DNA of 64,000 nt from Mantis religiosa. Lineage: Eukaryota > Arthropoda > Insecta > Mantodea > Mantidae. The stretch is taken from positions 53,561,937 through 53,625,936 of the forward strand of contig CM060951.1 in the NCBI GenBank assembly GCA_030765055.1. Direction: 5' to 3'. Made by a program: the position numbers and the translations under genes. The notes beneath the pieces were generated by a model. That model was not told the origin of the DNA. It saw only the letters and a list, made by a program, of their open reading frames with translations, and did not search any database. Shown here in pieces: positions 8,672-17,784 of this stretch (positions are counted from its first letter, which is position 1; the number at the start of each line of letters is the position of its first letter).

Positions 8672-9959
8672 CTGATGAAATAGAGGAAGAAATTGAAAAC
8701 TCCACTAAAACCACTGGCACATATTAATGCTGGTACATACTAATGTGCCTTGTTTGCCTATATAGTAATTATCTTTCAGACTTTAAATATTGTCTACTCT
8801 CCAATATAAATCAGATTCGAAAATTTCAATGCAATGGCAAGAACCACAGATATCATGCCAGGGAGATGTCATATGCTAGTGTGGTTAAATGCAATTTAAA
8901 ATACTTTTAGTTTTGTATGGATCTCTACACTGCAATACAGTAAACTATGTGACAATGCTTGTAATTTTTCTGAGGTTTAGAAGAGTTCAATGTATCTTCA
9001 GAATATTCATCACAAAGTTTCACTGGTATAAAGTCCAAAAATAATATTTTAAATTCCTGCCACTGCAGAAAATTTTTTAAATCTGATTCAACTTTGAAAA
9101 AAGCATTAATTATTTCTGATGAGATTATTTGGATTTATTTTTCATGGTTTCAGTGTTAGAAAAAACATATTTTCTACATGTGATGTTAGGATCAAATAAA
9201 CTGTCAGGAAGCCCAACAAATTAACAGTTATTAAATTACAGATGAGTCGATTACGTAAGTGAAGCCCATGTGTAATAAATACAACTCATCTATAATTTAA
9301 TAATTATTTCGCTTAACTGTGGTGTTCCAATACAGTTAAATTTCGATAAATTAAAAGTTGATATTATTACTATAGTTAGCATTCCTTCAATTTTCCACTA
9401 TAACAAAGGCTTTAAGGTTTACCATAAATCACCATGGCAGGCCACATTGTCGATTCATTTAGTAAAATGAAAGTAATGTTTGTTGGGCAGTACTGAACAG
9501 ATCCATTAAAATAATTGGTAGTAACTTAGCTTCATTATCTACATCTCAAAGGCAATAAGTGTTGTTAAATTTGATTAGATTAAGAGCTGTTTGGAAGGCA
9601 TGAATCAATATTGACTAATGACTGATAGGCAATAAAGTACTGCATTGAATTCATTTAAATTAGTAACAATGTCCATTAACAGAAGCAAAATATTACTTTG
9701 ATGTAGTGTCTAAAAATAAAGGTGTACTGGCAATATTTACTATATCTGGCAGAATATCAGAATTTCATATCACATAAGTTTCTACTATAAGACTGGGTAT
9801 GTTCCTACACATTCAAATGTGTATCACAACCAATTGTTTAAAAAAGCTTTTGTCTCAAAATACCATGCTGCCGAAAGCCTATCCTTATATTTGCCTAGAG
9901 TCAAATCTAGAATTGAACACTGCCTATTCTGAAAACATACTATAAGTTCAAATGCTTAC
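8672..9959 (-). other. Smrter intron with a hairpin
   Basis: AT-rich intron of 1.3 kb. The notable feature is an 18-21 bp inverted repeat at about 9226-9305 (attaaattacagatgagt against its near-perfect inverse) with a 36 nt loop. No coding sequence is evident. Confidence 0.6.
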
Positions 9960-10159
9960 TGTAGCTGAGCTGTCATAGTCTTCCTTAACGGCTGCGGGAG
10001 CTGTACTTTGATTTTGCTGAGTTTGCCCCCTTCCCTCTCCACCTTCAATTGCACGAACAGCTGCCGAACTTGGAGCATTGCCATTTGAGGCATTTCCTGT
10101 GCTTGCTGCATCTCGATCAACCAGTTTAAGTTGTGTGCCATTTGTAGTTCCTTTATCAT
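9960..10159 (-). CDS. Smr: Smrter exon ending in DYDSSAT
   Basis: Minus-strand exon of 200 nt. The frame that joins both neighbours reads DDKGTTNGTQLKLVDRD near the start and ends AAVKEDYDSSAT at donor ACA|GTAAGC. A longer open frame here in another register, starting MARFFKGGKF, is a shadow. The DSSAT ending resembles the NDSSAT segment that follows SANT2 in vertebrate NCoR, which supports both frame and identity. The first Asp codon is split: G from the 10296-10449 exon plus AT here. Confidence 0.78.
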
Positions 10160-10295
10160 CTGAATACAGAACAAGCAGTCACTATCATTAAATTTGCCAC
10201 CTTTAAAGAATCTTGCCATTTTAATATTCCTCTTATACCTACAATAACAATAATGATCTAAAAGTAATTATTCTAGGTGGAAAATTCATACCAAC
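10160..10295 (-). other. Smrter intron (136 bp)
   Basis: Short intron. Two possible donors lie 4 bp apart (exon end 10296 or 10292). Only the 10296 choice keeps the frame, because the other creates a TGA at the junction. Confidence 0.7.
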
Positions 10296-10449
10296 CTGTC
10301 TGTTCATTATTTCCAGGAGAGGCAGCACTATCCGTATCACTGTTGTCACGAGGAATACCTCCAGGAGTAAGCTCATCACATGATGATGTACTTGAACCTG
10401 ATTCCTCTTCATCTGTAACTGCAGGCTTTCGATCTTCACCCATATGATT
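10296..10449 (-). CDS. Smr: Smrter exon following SANT2, acidic/serine linker
   Basis: Minus-strand exon of 154 nt. Acceptor catgatacag|AATCAT is phase 0, continuing directly from the SANT2 exon's terminal Lys codon; the donor is ACAG|GTTGGT. The peptide NHMGEDRKPAVTDEEESGSS leads into SSCDELTPGGIPRDNSDTD and AASPGNNEQT, an acidic Ser-rich disordered linker. Phase continuity with both flanking exons supports the model. The ATG inside (HMGED) is internal and not a start. Confidence 0.78.
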
Positions 10450-11220
10450 CTGTATCATGAATTAAAACAAGTAGTAGTAATTAATTTATCATAGGTAAAT
10501 AAAAGTTCATGAAAATACACTCCAATGAATAAAAACTTCATATTATCCAATAAAAAATGGGATGAAGCAGCCAAGACTCAATTTATAGAAGATACCATAC
10601 ATGATACCATACATGACAGAAATTATCAAAATACAGAACAACTAAGGTAAGATGAGCTTTGGATTTATTTCACTCTAAGTCTCTCAATCATCTTCAGTAC
10701 TTTTTATAATCTTTGTATGAAAGATTTAGCAACATTATTAATTTAAAACCCAATTAGCACAGAGCTAAGAAATCCCAATATTTTTGGAGAAGATAGAGTT
10801 CGCTTAATGTCTAGGCTTGATATCACCAGTGTGTGTGTGTTAAGGTTCTTTATAAACAAACCGCTCTGTTTAGTCATAAATCCCTAGGCTGTTCATGTGT
10901 TAGAAGCACTATTAAAAGCATACTTTATTTCTTTCCATAAGTTTTATATCATCATACTAATACTATGGTTTGTTAATCATCTAGCAGCTGTAAGCTATTA
11001 AGTTCCTTGATCATATTTACTATCAAGAAAATAAACTTAACTGTAGCCTTTAATTATAATAATTGCATTTCTTTACTGATTCAGTTAATTAAAATATACA
11101 GAAATAAATAGATTATAAATGAAATTATTTCTCCATTTGTTTCTATATAATGTTATGTGCTTAAGTAGCAAGTTTTAAAAAATAATGTCCAATATATTCA
11201 AAATCAGAAATCACAGTTAC

Positions 11221-11522
11221 CTTATTATATTCTTGTACTAAGTGGTCAAGTCCCAGCTTTTTGCGGTAGTTAAAGTAAAAGTTCCTGCACTGATGCTGTG
11301 TTTTACCAGATCCTACTTTCTCTGCAATCTTGACCCAATTGGTACCATGCTCACGCAGAGCACGTTTAGCAGCCTCTGTCTCCTCCTCTGTCCAACGTTG
11401 TGCACTACCATGTTCTCCATCTTCATTTTGTGTGGATGCTGGGTCTTGCAGATGAGGTGCCAACCTTCGCGAAATGCGATTGAAGCAGGTAGAGCAACAT
11501 CTAGTCATTTGAGGTGGAATTT
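11221..11522 (-). CDS. Smr: Smrter exon encoding the second SANT domain
   Basis: Minus-strand exon of 302 nt. After IPPQMTRCCSTCFNRISRRL and an acidic/Gln linker comes a complete SANT/Myb-like domain starting RWTEEETEAAKRALREHGTN and ending NFYFNYRKKLGLDHLVQEYN. All three helices are present, with aromatic residues at the usual positions. It closely matches SANT2 of NCoR/SMRT, which in that family contributes to histone binding and HDAC3 function; that role is from the family. Acceptor ctttaacag|AAATT (two bases completing a Gln codon with the C from the upstream exon), donor AAG|GTAACT. A second acceptor 93 bp upstream, made by a tandem duplication, is open in the same frame. Confidence 0.93.
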
Positions 11523-11715
11523 CTGTTAAAGAAAAGTTATGGTTAATAAAGTGCATTTGCTTTATAAAATTAGTCACATATAATACAGCAAAGCATAAAA
11601 AAGCAGGTGAAATTTCTGTAAAAATGTTATGGTTAATAAACTGCATTTACTTTCTAAAATTAGTTATATATAGTACAACAAACTAATTATACAGCAAAGC
11701 ATAAAAAGATTATGA
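11519..11715. repeat. Tandem duplication (about 93 bp) across the SANT2 exon acceptor
   Basis: Unit 1 (about 11517-11609) and unit 2 (about 11610-11712) share aatttctgt, tatggttaataaa, ctgcattt.ctt, aaaattagt and acagcaaagcataaaaa in the same order. The unit includes the first exonic bases and the acceptor, so the minus strand has two acceptor sites, exon starts 11522 and 11615. Divergence of roughly 15-20% by eye means the duplication is not recent. Confidence 0.85.
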
Positions 11716-11859
11716 AAGGTCACTGATGTAAAACTTTAGAGCTAATATGCTTCTCTAATTGCTAAGATTTTATTAATTAATACACTGTGAACTTGACTAA
11801 ATACAAATAATACTCAAACTGTACTGGTTTTCACTTATTAAATGATAAGGGACCAGTTA

Positions 11860-12200
11860 TGACCATTAAGTGGGGGCAAGGACAGAAACAAGCGGCCAAA
11901 GAATTTAGGGTGCAGGAATTGTTGATGAAGCCAGGTTTCACCGTCCCGGGAATGAGGTACCAACCATGCGGTCATTTGTCTAGCTGTGACCAGCCCAATG
12001 CGGCTTAACCTGGAGGAGGGGACTGGACTACATTATCGAGGGGATTCGTCACGGATGTACCTATGCCACCAACCGGAGCACCTCCTGGAGGAAGGATGAG
12101 GCGAGAGAAGACAGAGGGCGGCCGATATCCCACTTTAATGTGGTCCGAAAACGGCCGCCAAACCGAGTTCTGAGACCGAAACCGTTCTACCAAAGAAGAA
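11860..12200. other. GC-rich block of unknown origin in Smrter intron
   Basis: Base composition changes abruptly from AT-rich intron to GC-rich sequence (for example gaggaggggactggactaca and ggcggccgatatccc). Such a block in this genome is usually a repeat. No ORF with recognisable similarity, no terminal repeats. Confidence 0.35.
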
Positions 12201-12315
12201 AAGTTTTACCTAGAGAATATGGCCCTAGGAAACTTGATTAATACCCCCAATTGTTCCAATAATTGCTGAAGTGATAATTATTATTTGAATATACCGCCGA
12301 CACTTCTACCCATCA

Positions 12316-12346
<31 letters not shown>

Positions 12347-12379
12347 CGACGATGACGACGATGACGACGATGATGATTA
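12316..12379. repeat. (GAT)n/(GAC)n microsatellite, probable LINE tail
   Basis: About 20 GAT/GAC triplets directly after the C-terminal stop of the minus-strand LINE fragment, so it may be that element's 3' simple-repeat tail. Confidence 0.85.
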
Positions 12380-12650
12380 GTTGGCACTACAGGCCATGTA
12401 GGCCCTTGGCCTCCCTAACCACCCTCTTCCATTCTACTCAGTCCTCTACTTTTCTTCTCCAGCCTTTAACCCCCAACTTTCTCAAGTCATCTTCTACATC
12501 ATATGCCCATCTTTTCCTGGGTCTTCCTCTTCTCCTTCTGCCATCCAGTTTTCCTATGAATATCTTCTTAACTACTCTGGTTTGCGGCATTCTCTGCACA
12601 GGGCCAATCCACCTTATTCTTACTTGTTTAATTTTCACTGATGTGAAATG
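12380..12650 (-). mobile_element. 3' fragment of a non-LTR retrotransposon (LINE)
   Basis: The minus-strand frame reads SVKIKQVRIRWIGPVQRMPQ, then GRRRRGRPRKRWAYDVEDDL and GWRRKVED, followed after an in-frame stop by a WKRVVREAKGLHGL-like end. The R-L-R-W-x-G-H-V-x-R-M...GRPxxRW arrangement is a common C-terminus of arthropod LINE ORF2 proteins, beyond the reverse transcriptase. The RT itself is absent (5' truncation). It is interrupted upstream by a SINE. Confidence 0.7.
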
Positions 12651-12654
12651 ATAA

Positions 12655-12836
12655 TGGGGATGAAATGGAGGGACTGGAAATTCGGGGGATGTAATTAACC
12701 TAGCCAGCATTCGCTAGACGTCTCGGGAAAAACCCCGAAGAAACCCATGGGTCAGTTAGGTCGGCCACGGGAATCGAACCCGGGCCGCCCGAATGCCGGC
12801 CATAGACGAAAACGCCTGAGCCACCCCGCTCGGTTA
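12655..12836 (-). repeat. tRNA-derived SINE, minus orientation
   Basis: On the minus strand it starts gagcggggtggctcaggcgt (A-box region). It has the B-box gggttcgattcccgtggc about 40 bp later, and continues into a body with ttcggggtttttcccgagac and a tail near ccattatcatttcac. The order is typical of a SINE with a tRNA head. Confidence 0.7.
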
Positions 12837-12889
12837 GGGGTGAGGGGGCAATTGCTACCTACCAAGGACATCCGTCTCCGGGGAAGCCG

Positions 12890-13115
12890 GACGCGCCGTG
12901 GCTCAGTGGTTAGACCGCTTGGCTCTCACCAAGGCGGCCAGTGAGATTTGTGGTGGACAACACGGCGCTGGGGCGGGTTTTCTCCGGGACCTCCGGTTTC
13001 CCCCGCCATCTCAGTCCACCGGTGCTCCATCTTCATCTCATGTATCATCAGTGTCACCGCCTGCAGTGCCGTTGTAGTAAAAGAGGGCGTTAAATACTAC
13101 ACATTTCATTTCATT
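12890..13115 (+). repeat. tRNA-derived SINE with 13 bp target duplication
   Basis: The head gccgtggctcagtggttaga is an A-box-like start. The body includes ggttttctccgggacctcc and the end is AT-rich tttcatttcatt. Identical TCCGGGGAAGCCG copies at 12877-12889 and 13116-13128 flank it exactly, a target-site duplication that proves insertion by target-primed reverse transcription into the older GC-rich block. Confidence 0.8.
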
Positions 13116-13128
13116 TCCGGGGAAGCCG

Positions 13129-13490
13129 ATGGTCGTACTGACCGAGTGTGTTCACCAGTTGATTGGGGTCCTGTGATCTTGGCATAAAATGTGCGTGTTC
13201 TTTCACACATCGTAAGGTATACGCCAGTCTGGGTACGTAGGATATGCGAAGGAAACCTACCGGTTGGTATCATGTATCGTTCTAAGTGTCCTGTTCTGAA
13301 CGGCCTACAGCCTACCGCTGGTAGGACGAGCAACCGAGCCACAGACTTCGTATCCGTACAGTATCAGAGGGATAATAGCAGGTGTATGGGCTTGGGCGCG
13401 GCATGGCCCAACCGATCTTTGCTCTCGGAAGAAGGCGAGGCCGTGATCCAGTCGCATCACCAGGGATTTCATAGAAAATACTAAGTGTCA
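13129..13490. other. GC-rich block, unidentified repeat
   Basis: Continuation of the GC-rich sequence into which the SINE inserted (ggtcgtactgaccgagtgtg onward, to about 13490). Open frames of 78-97 codons exist on both strands without recognisable similarity, as expected by chance in GC-rich DNA. Probably part of an unrecognised transposon. Confidence 0.35.
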
Positions 13491-13948
13491 CTTACATCTT
13501 ATTTTAAGGACTTTAAGGCGTATCGTACTTTTAGGTACTTTTTTTTAAATGTGATTTTTAACATTTACATTACATTGCAAAACCTGATCATAAAACCAAA
13601 CTAATCTGTAAAATTTAAAAAAAAAAAATCGTATGATAGTTTTCAAATGCAAAACAACGCTGAAATCTTCTATGATACCATAAGGAGTTGTTTGAGTATG
13701 TAACAAGGACTGAATGTACTACGCTGGTATGAAATTATGGATTAACGGAGTGTGGTTAGAAAAGGAAAGACGCTTTACTGAAGAACAGTTCGCTAATTGC
13801 GCTACATTTCTTTGGTATTCATTTTGATAGACTATGAAAGAGAAATGGAGGCGAAAAGTACAGATTTGCTATTATAAGACCTGAAGCTTTCCTGGCGACG
13901 AATATGCTCACTTACTTCTCGGGCAGCCAGCCATGTGAAAAGACGATT

Positions 13949-13997
13949 AATTATCGACGTTTTGGGAGGGTGTATCTCTCCCATCATCAGGATATTT
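13949..13997 (-). ncRNA. Degenerate hammerhead ribozyme (left arm)
   Basis: The minus strand has ATATC-CTGATGA, stem II GGGAG/CTCCC, then AAAAC-GTC-GATAA. It mirrors the right-arm motif, but the conserved G of GAAA is A, and stem I loses one pair (A opposite A). In established hammerhead chemistry the GAAA guanosine is essential, so this copy should be inactive. Confidence 0.6.
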
Positions 13998-14418
13998 ATA
14001 AAATGTTATAACCACAAATGAAACACATATAACACCAATATAAGCAAAGACAAAACACTATCAAAATTCGCATTACTGAACAAAAGACTGTTTTCAGTCA
14101 ATTGAATGCCAGGTCAGGAGATGGATTAATCGTGTCAGCTTAATCGTGATGCTGGATTTCAGCTCAGCGCTTCTTGAAAACCGGCCTTAAAAATGGAAAT
14201 CCGTCGATTTAAGAAGCAAAGATCAATACAGCTTGATAATCAAGTTAAGTAGTTACGTTTCTTTGAAACAATTTTCTATACTCACGCCATCTCCTGGCCT
14301 GGCATTTAATTTACTGAAACCAGTCTTTTGTTCAGTAATGCGAATTTTGATAGTATTTTGTCTTTGCTTATATTGGTGTTATATCCAGTATTTCATTTGT
14401 GGTTATAACATTTTATAA

Positions 14419-14463
14419 ATATCCTGATGATGGGAGAGATGCACACTCCCGAAACGTCGATAT
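14419..14463 (+). ncRNA. Hammerhead ribozyme with minimal stem III
   Basis: Core CTGATGA at 14424-14430 and GAAAC at 14451-14455. Stem I is ATATC (14419-14423) with GATAT (14459-14463). Stem II is GGGAG with CTCCC around a 9 nt loop. Stem III is reduced to AC/GU in GAAACGTC, giving a predicted cut after GTC at 14458. The palindromic ACGU could pair between two copies, as in dimeric hammerheads. One unpaired T sits between CTGATGA and stem II, a departure from the best consensus. Such short-stem-III ribozymes are reported for Penelope-like elements. Confidence 0.65.
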
Positions 14464-14941
14464 CTAATTGTCTTTTCACTTGGCTTGCTGCCCGAATAGA
14501 AAGTGAGCAGATTTACTATTATTTCTGGGGGACTGACATCACGTTACACCTCCTGATACCCAGGTATATAAACCCTTTAAAGTGCATATGACAAAGATAT
14601 GGAAGAAATTATAAAATCACGCAATAATTCGCAGTACATTATATTTTAAAATGGTCAAGAACAGTGAATATTATTATTCTGGTTGTGAAACTCTGCTGCT
14701 GTCAGCTGAATCCAAAGTAGCCAGATGGCGATAAGTTTCCAATGTGATCAAACAAGCGGCCAATTTTTAAACTGGCCGGAAGTTTAAATCAAACAAAATC
14801 AGTTTTGAATGTTAAGACATAGCTTAAGTTTGGAGGCAATTTCTCAATTAAAAAGTGAGTCTTTTAGACTTAAAATAAGATTGAAACCTTTGTTGTTTTA
14901 CAACAAATGCCCAGTTTTATATAATCATTAAACAGAGAGAA

Positions 14942-14942
<1 letters not shown>

Positions 14943-14999
<57 letters not shown>
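14943..14999. repeat. (AT)n microsatellite
   Basis: About 28 AT units in the Smrter intron. Confidence 0.95.
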
Positions 15000-15003
<4 letters not shown>

Positions 15004-15319
15004 CTTATCATTAAACCTTTCCATTCAAGCTTAGGTAGTTATTAAGCAGTTAACTGATTCATTCTGTTTTACGTTAGTTCTCAAATTCTTAACAATGAAA
15101 TGGCAAAATACAAACAGCTATGTCTCAAAAATTAGTTTCAAACTATTCCAAGGTTTTCACAAACAATATCTGCTTCTCCATGCAATTTTAGGACATGCAT
15201 GCAACAGTAATAATTCTTTCCAAAAGTTTACAAAAAAAAGCTTTCTCAATTGATGTTTACATTTCTTCACTATTCTATTGAGATCTGATTTTTTAAAGAT
15301 ATTTGTAGTAGGTACTTAC

Positions 15320-15613
15320 GAAACTCTGCAATGATGGGATCTTTTATTTCAGGTGGGAGTTCAGCCCATTTTCCTGGCAGTGCTTTCAGTCGTTTTATTC
15401 TGCCTTTCATACTTGGACAATTAGGAAGCGGGCATTGCATGTAACGACTTCGTACAGACTTAAAGCGACACGTGTTGCAAACCCTTGCACCTGGTGTTAC
15501 TTGGTCCTCGCTCAACTCGTACTGAGACGCCTGGGAGCGTAGCAAAGGCCTTGAATGAACAAACTGTTCGAGTTGGGTCTTGCAAACCACACATGTATGG
15601 GTGCCTCCTTTTT
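15320..15613 (-). CDS. Smr: Smrter exon, cysteine-rich segment upstream of SANT2
   Basis: Minus-strand exon of 294 nt (acceptor tgttacag|AAAAAGG, donor TTTC|GTAAGT). The peptide KGGTHTCVVCKTQLEQFVHS continues to GARVCNTCRFKSVRSRYMQC, PLPNCPSMKGRIKRL and ends ELPPEIKDPIIAEF. Cysteines fall as C-x2-C, x34, C-x2-C, x11, C-x4-C. A further CC-x2-C follows in the next exon, an arrangement suggesting metal binding. It lies between SANT1 and SANT2 in the expected gene order. It is the most 5' exon I can place; it starts with two bases of a split codon, so at least one coding exon lies upstream. Confidence 0.82.
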
Positions 15614-15732
15614 CTGTAACAGAAATGCAAATAACATTGTCTCATTAATTCTTATACTTTCAAGAACACCACAAATCTGTTAACAAGTATATCTTCAATC
15701 CTATAATGATTACTGATTTATAAGTTAAATGA

Positions 15733-17055
15733 ACTGATAATGCACTGATGAATTTCATTGAACAAGTGTATGAAACACTAGATAGTAAACAACTAGGGAT
15801 AGGCATTTTTTTAGATCTTACAAAGGCGTTTGACCTGGTTGATCACAAACTTTTACTAGTAAAATTATCCTCATATAGCATAAGGGGGTTAGCTTTAGAT
15901 TGGTTCAGATCTTATATGGAGAATAGAGAGCAATCGGTGGAAATAGAGTATTTTGATAGCGAAACGAGTGAAGTTAAAACTCAGATTTCAAGTAGCGCTA
16001 TAATGAAATATGGGGTCCCTCAAGCTTCGGTGCTTGGACCTCTTTTATTTATAGTGTACATTAATGATTTGGCAGATAATGTAGAAAACAGAACCAATAT
16101 AAATGTTACACTTTTTGCAGATGATACAAATATTTTTATCAAAGGGTTGAATAAGGAAGGGGCAGATGTACATATTGAAAATAATCTAAAATATATTCAA
16201 AAATGGTTTAGTGCCAATATGTTAATATTGAGTAAGGAGAAAACAGCAGCCCTAAGCTTCTATAATAAAATGAGTGGAAGTCAATTGTATCCAAAATTAA
16301 TGCTGGGACAAGACCAAATGCATTACGTACAAACTATCAAATTTCTGGGACTAATACTAGATGAAAATTTAAATTGGGAAACTCACATAGAGGCATTGAC
16401 GAAAAAGCTTAGTAAAATGTGTTTCTTAATGAGGGCGATTACAGGCATGTCAAGCTTGAAAGTTCGGAGAATAGTGTACTTTTCATATATACACAGTTTG
16501 TTGGCATATGGTATAATTTTGGGGGGAAATTCTAAAGACAGTATAAAAGTATTCAGATACCAAAAGAAAATAATTAGAATCATAGCAGATGTCTCAAGCA
16601 CAACTAGTTGTAAGCCATACTTCAGTAAATTAGGTATCTTACCACTGCCAAGTATATACATATATGAAACTCTTGTACATATGAAAGCAAGCCTAAGTTT
16701 ATTCAAAACAAATTCTGAAATTCATATACACAACACTAGAACAAAGAATAATTTATTTGTGAAGTCACACAAAACAAAGATGTATGAAAATAGTTTCACA
16801 TATGCTGGCTTACATCTTTACAATAAGCTACCTGAATCTATAAAAAAGATTGAATCACAACATCAATTTAAGAAATTGTTATTAAACTTCCTTAGAGCCA
16901 ATAGCTTCTACAGCGTGGATGAATTTTTAAATTTGTAAATATTTAGTTAGCTACCTTAATTATAAATATTGTACTTAGTTTTTAATTTGATGTGTCCTAT
17001 AACATGTACATGTTTTAATGGATAAATCAATAAATCAAATCAAATCAAATCAAAC
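15733..17055 (+). mobile_element. 5'-truncated non-LTR retrotransposon (LINE)
   Basis: Begins within the RT domain (TDNAL just before MNFIEQVYETLD, the usual S-T-x-x-A-L region) and runs through the ORF end, a short 3' UTR and a tail of repeated AATCA units (about 17022-17055). 5' truncation with a simple-repeat tail is the signature of target-primed reverse transcription. It lies 120 bp upstream of a Smrter exon, in antisense orientation. CR1/Jockey-like clade is likely but not demonstrated. Confidence 0.88.
15748..16938 (+). CDS. Reverse transcriptase C-terminal part of LINE ORF2
   Basis: 396 codons without a stop. RT motifs in order: FLDLTKAFDLVDHKLLL (metal-binding Asp), GVPQASVLGPLLFIVYINDL (usual GVPQGS with Gly replaced by Ala) and LFADDTNIF (the catalytic Asp pair in FADD). 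The thumb and C-terminal region follow: KFLGLILDENLNWETHIEAL, then NTRTKNN and YNKLPESIKK near the end, typical of CR1/Jockey-group LINEs. N-terminal endonuclease and early RT motifs are missing by truncation. The ATG is internal, so no functional enzyme is expected, although the frame is intact, implying a young insertion. Confidence 0.9.
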   Translation: MNFIEQVYETLDSKQLGIGIFLDLTKAFDLVDHKLLLVKLSSYSIRGLALDWFRSYMENREQSVEIEYFDSETSEVKTQISSSAIMKYGVPQASVLGPLLFIVYINDLADNVENRTNINVTLFADDTNIFIKGLNKEGADVHIENNLKYIQKWFSANMLILSKEKTAALSFYNKMSGSQLYPKLMLGQDQMHYVQTIKFLGLILDENLNWETHIEALTKKLSKMCFLMRAITGMSSLKVRRIVYFSYIHSLLAYGIILGGNSKDSIKVFRYQKKIIRIIADVSSTTSCKPYFSKLGILPLPSIYIYETLVHMKASLSLFKTNSEIHIHNTRTKNNLFVKSHKTKMYENSFTYAGLHLYNKLPESIKKIESQHQFKKLLLNFLRANSFYSVDEFLNL

Positions 17056-17784
17056 ATCTCAGCACAGGCCTCGACAATACTGCGTCAGAGTGGTCAACTT
17101 AGCAGTAATGCAGTAAGGCCTTGTTTTGGCTCAAAGGAACAAATCTGCAGAAACACGGCAATGCAACGTAGCCCCTAACAGAGAAATTTACCACATCTTA
17201 CGTAGTAGCGCGTAAAAGAGTTAAATAATTCCAATTTTCTACCTTTAACACTTTATAAAGATAACTACAATGCACGTCACCTAGAAGGGAGAGCATGGGG
17301 AAGTAGCATTTTTCAAAATAAAACAACATAGATCTGCTCTACATTACTATATATAATTTCCATTGTTTAGAATTAGTGTATTACGTTTACCCACTAAAAG
17401 TTCCTTTTTCCTTCACAAATGAATACTGTGACACATAACTTTGCACAGTTCATCATCAAATATGAATAGTAATAATAGACATGGCATGAAGTAAAATTTT
17501 CCGTGCTTTAGATGACCTGATAATTCCCGTGCAAAGCCTTATAATGCAGAAACATTACATGGAAAAGGAAGTTTAAGGTTCAAATCAATGCAGCACATAG
17601 TTTTAGGACTATTTCTCCAAACAATCATCAATAAATAAACATCCCAATGCTGCCGCATTATTTCCGCTACTCAATGCTTTTGATTGCACTTAAAATTTGC
17701 TAACCTACATAGGTACCCATTAGCAAGTCGAAAGGAATTCACAATTACTATTGTCTCAGAAGTTGGCAAAGGTCGAAAGTTTAA

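Larger units (their letters stand above)
13861..14522. mobile_element. Inverted pair of Penelope-like terminal repeats
   Basis: Arms of about 205 bp (about 13919-14125 and 14285-14502) are inverted copies at roughly 90% identity, separated by 160 bp of unique sequence. Each arm, read outward, carries a CTGATGA...AAAC hammerhead-type core near its outer end. A 15 bp direct repeat, cagattt(g/a)ctattat, lies at 13861-13875 and 14508-14522 and is the likely target duplication. Penelope-like elements are known for such pseudo-LTRs in inverted or tandem arrangement with hammerhead motifs. No protein is encoded here, so this is a truncated or non-autonomous copy. Confidence 0.6.

Noticed and set aside
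9956..10219. 87-codon minus-strand ORF starting MARFFKGGKF
   Set aside because: It is the wrong register. The exon 9960-10159 joins its neighbours only in another frame, giving DDKGTTNGTQ...DYDSSAT.
10292..10296. Donor GTATGA four bases downstream of the chosen donor
   Set aside because: It looks stronger as a donor, but joining to the next exon creates an immediate TGA stop.
11242..11529. Plus-strand 95-codon ORF
   Set aside because: Antisense shadow of the SANT2 exon.
12316..12651. Plus-strand ORF starting with a Met run
   Set aside because: The Met run is the GAT microsatellite and the rest is antisense to the LINE fragment.
16383..16706. Minus-strand 107-codon ORF
   Set aside because: Antisense shadow of the LINE reverse transcriptase.
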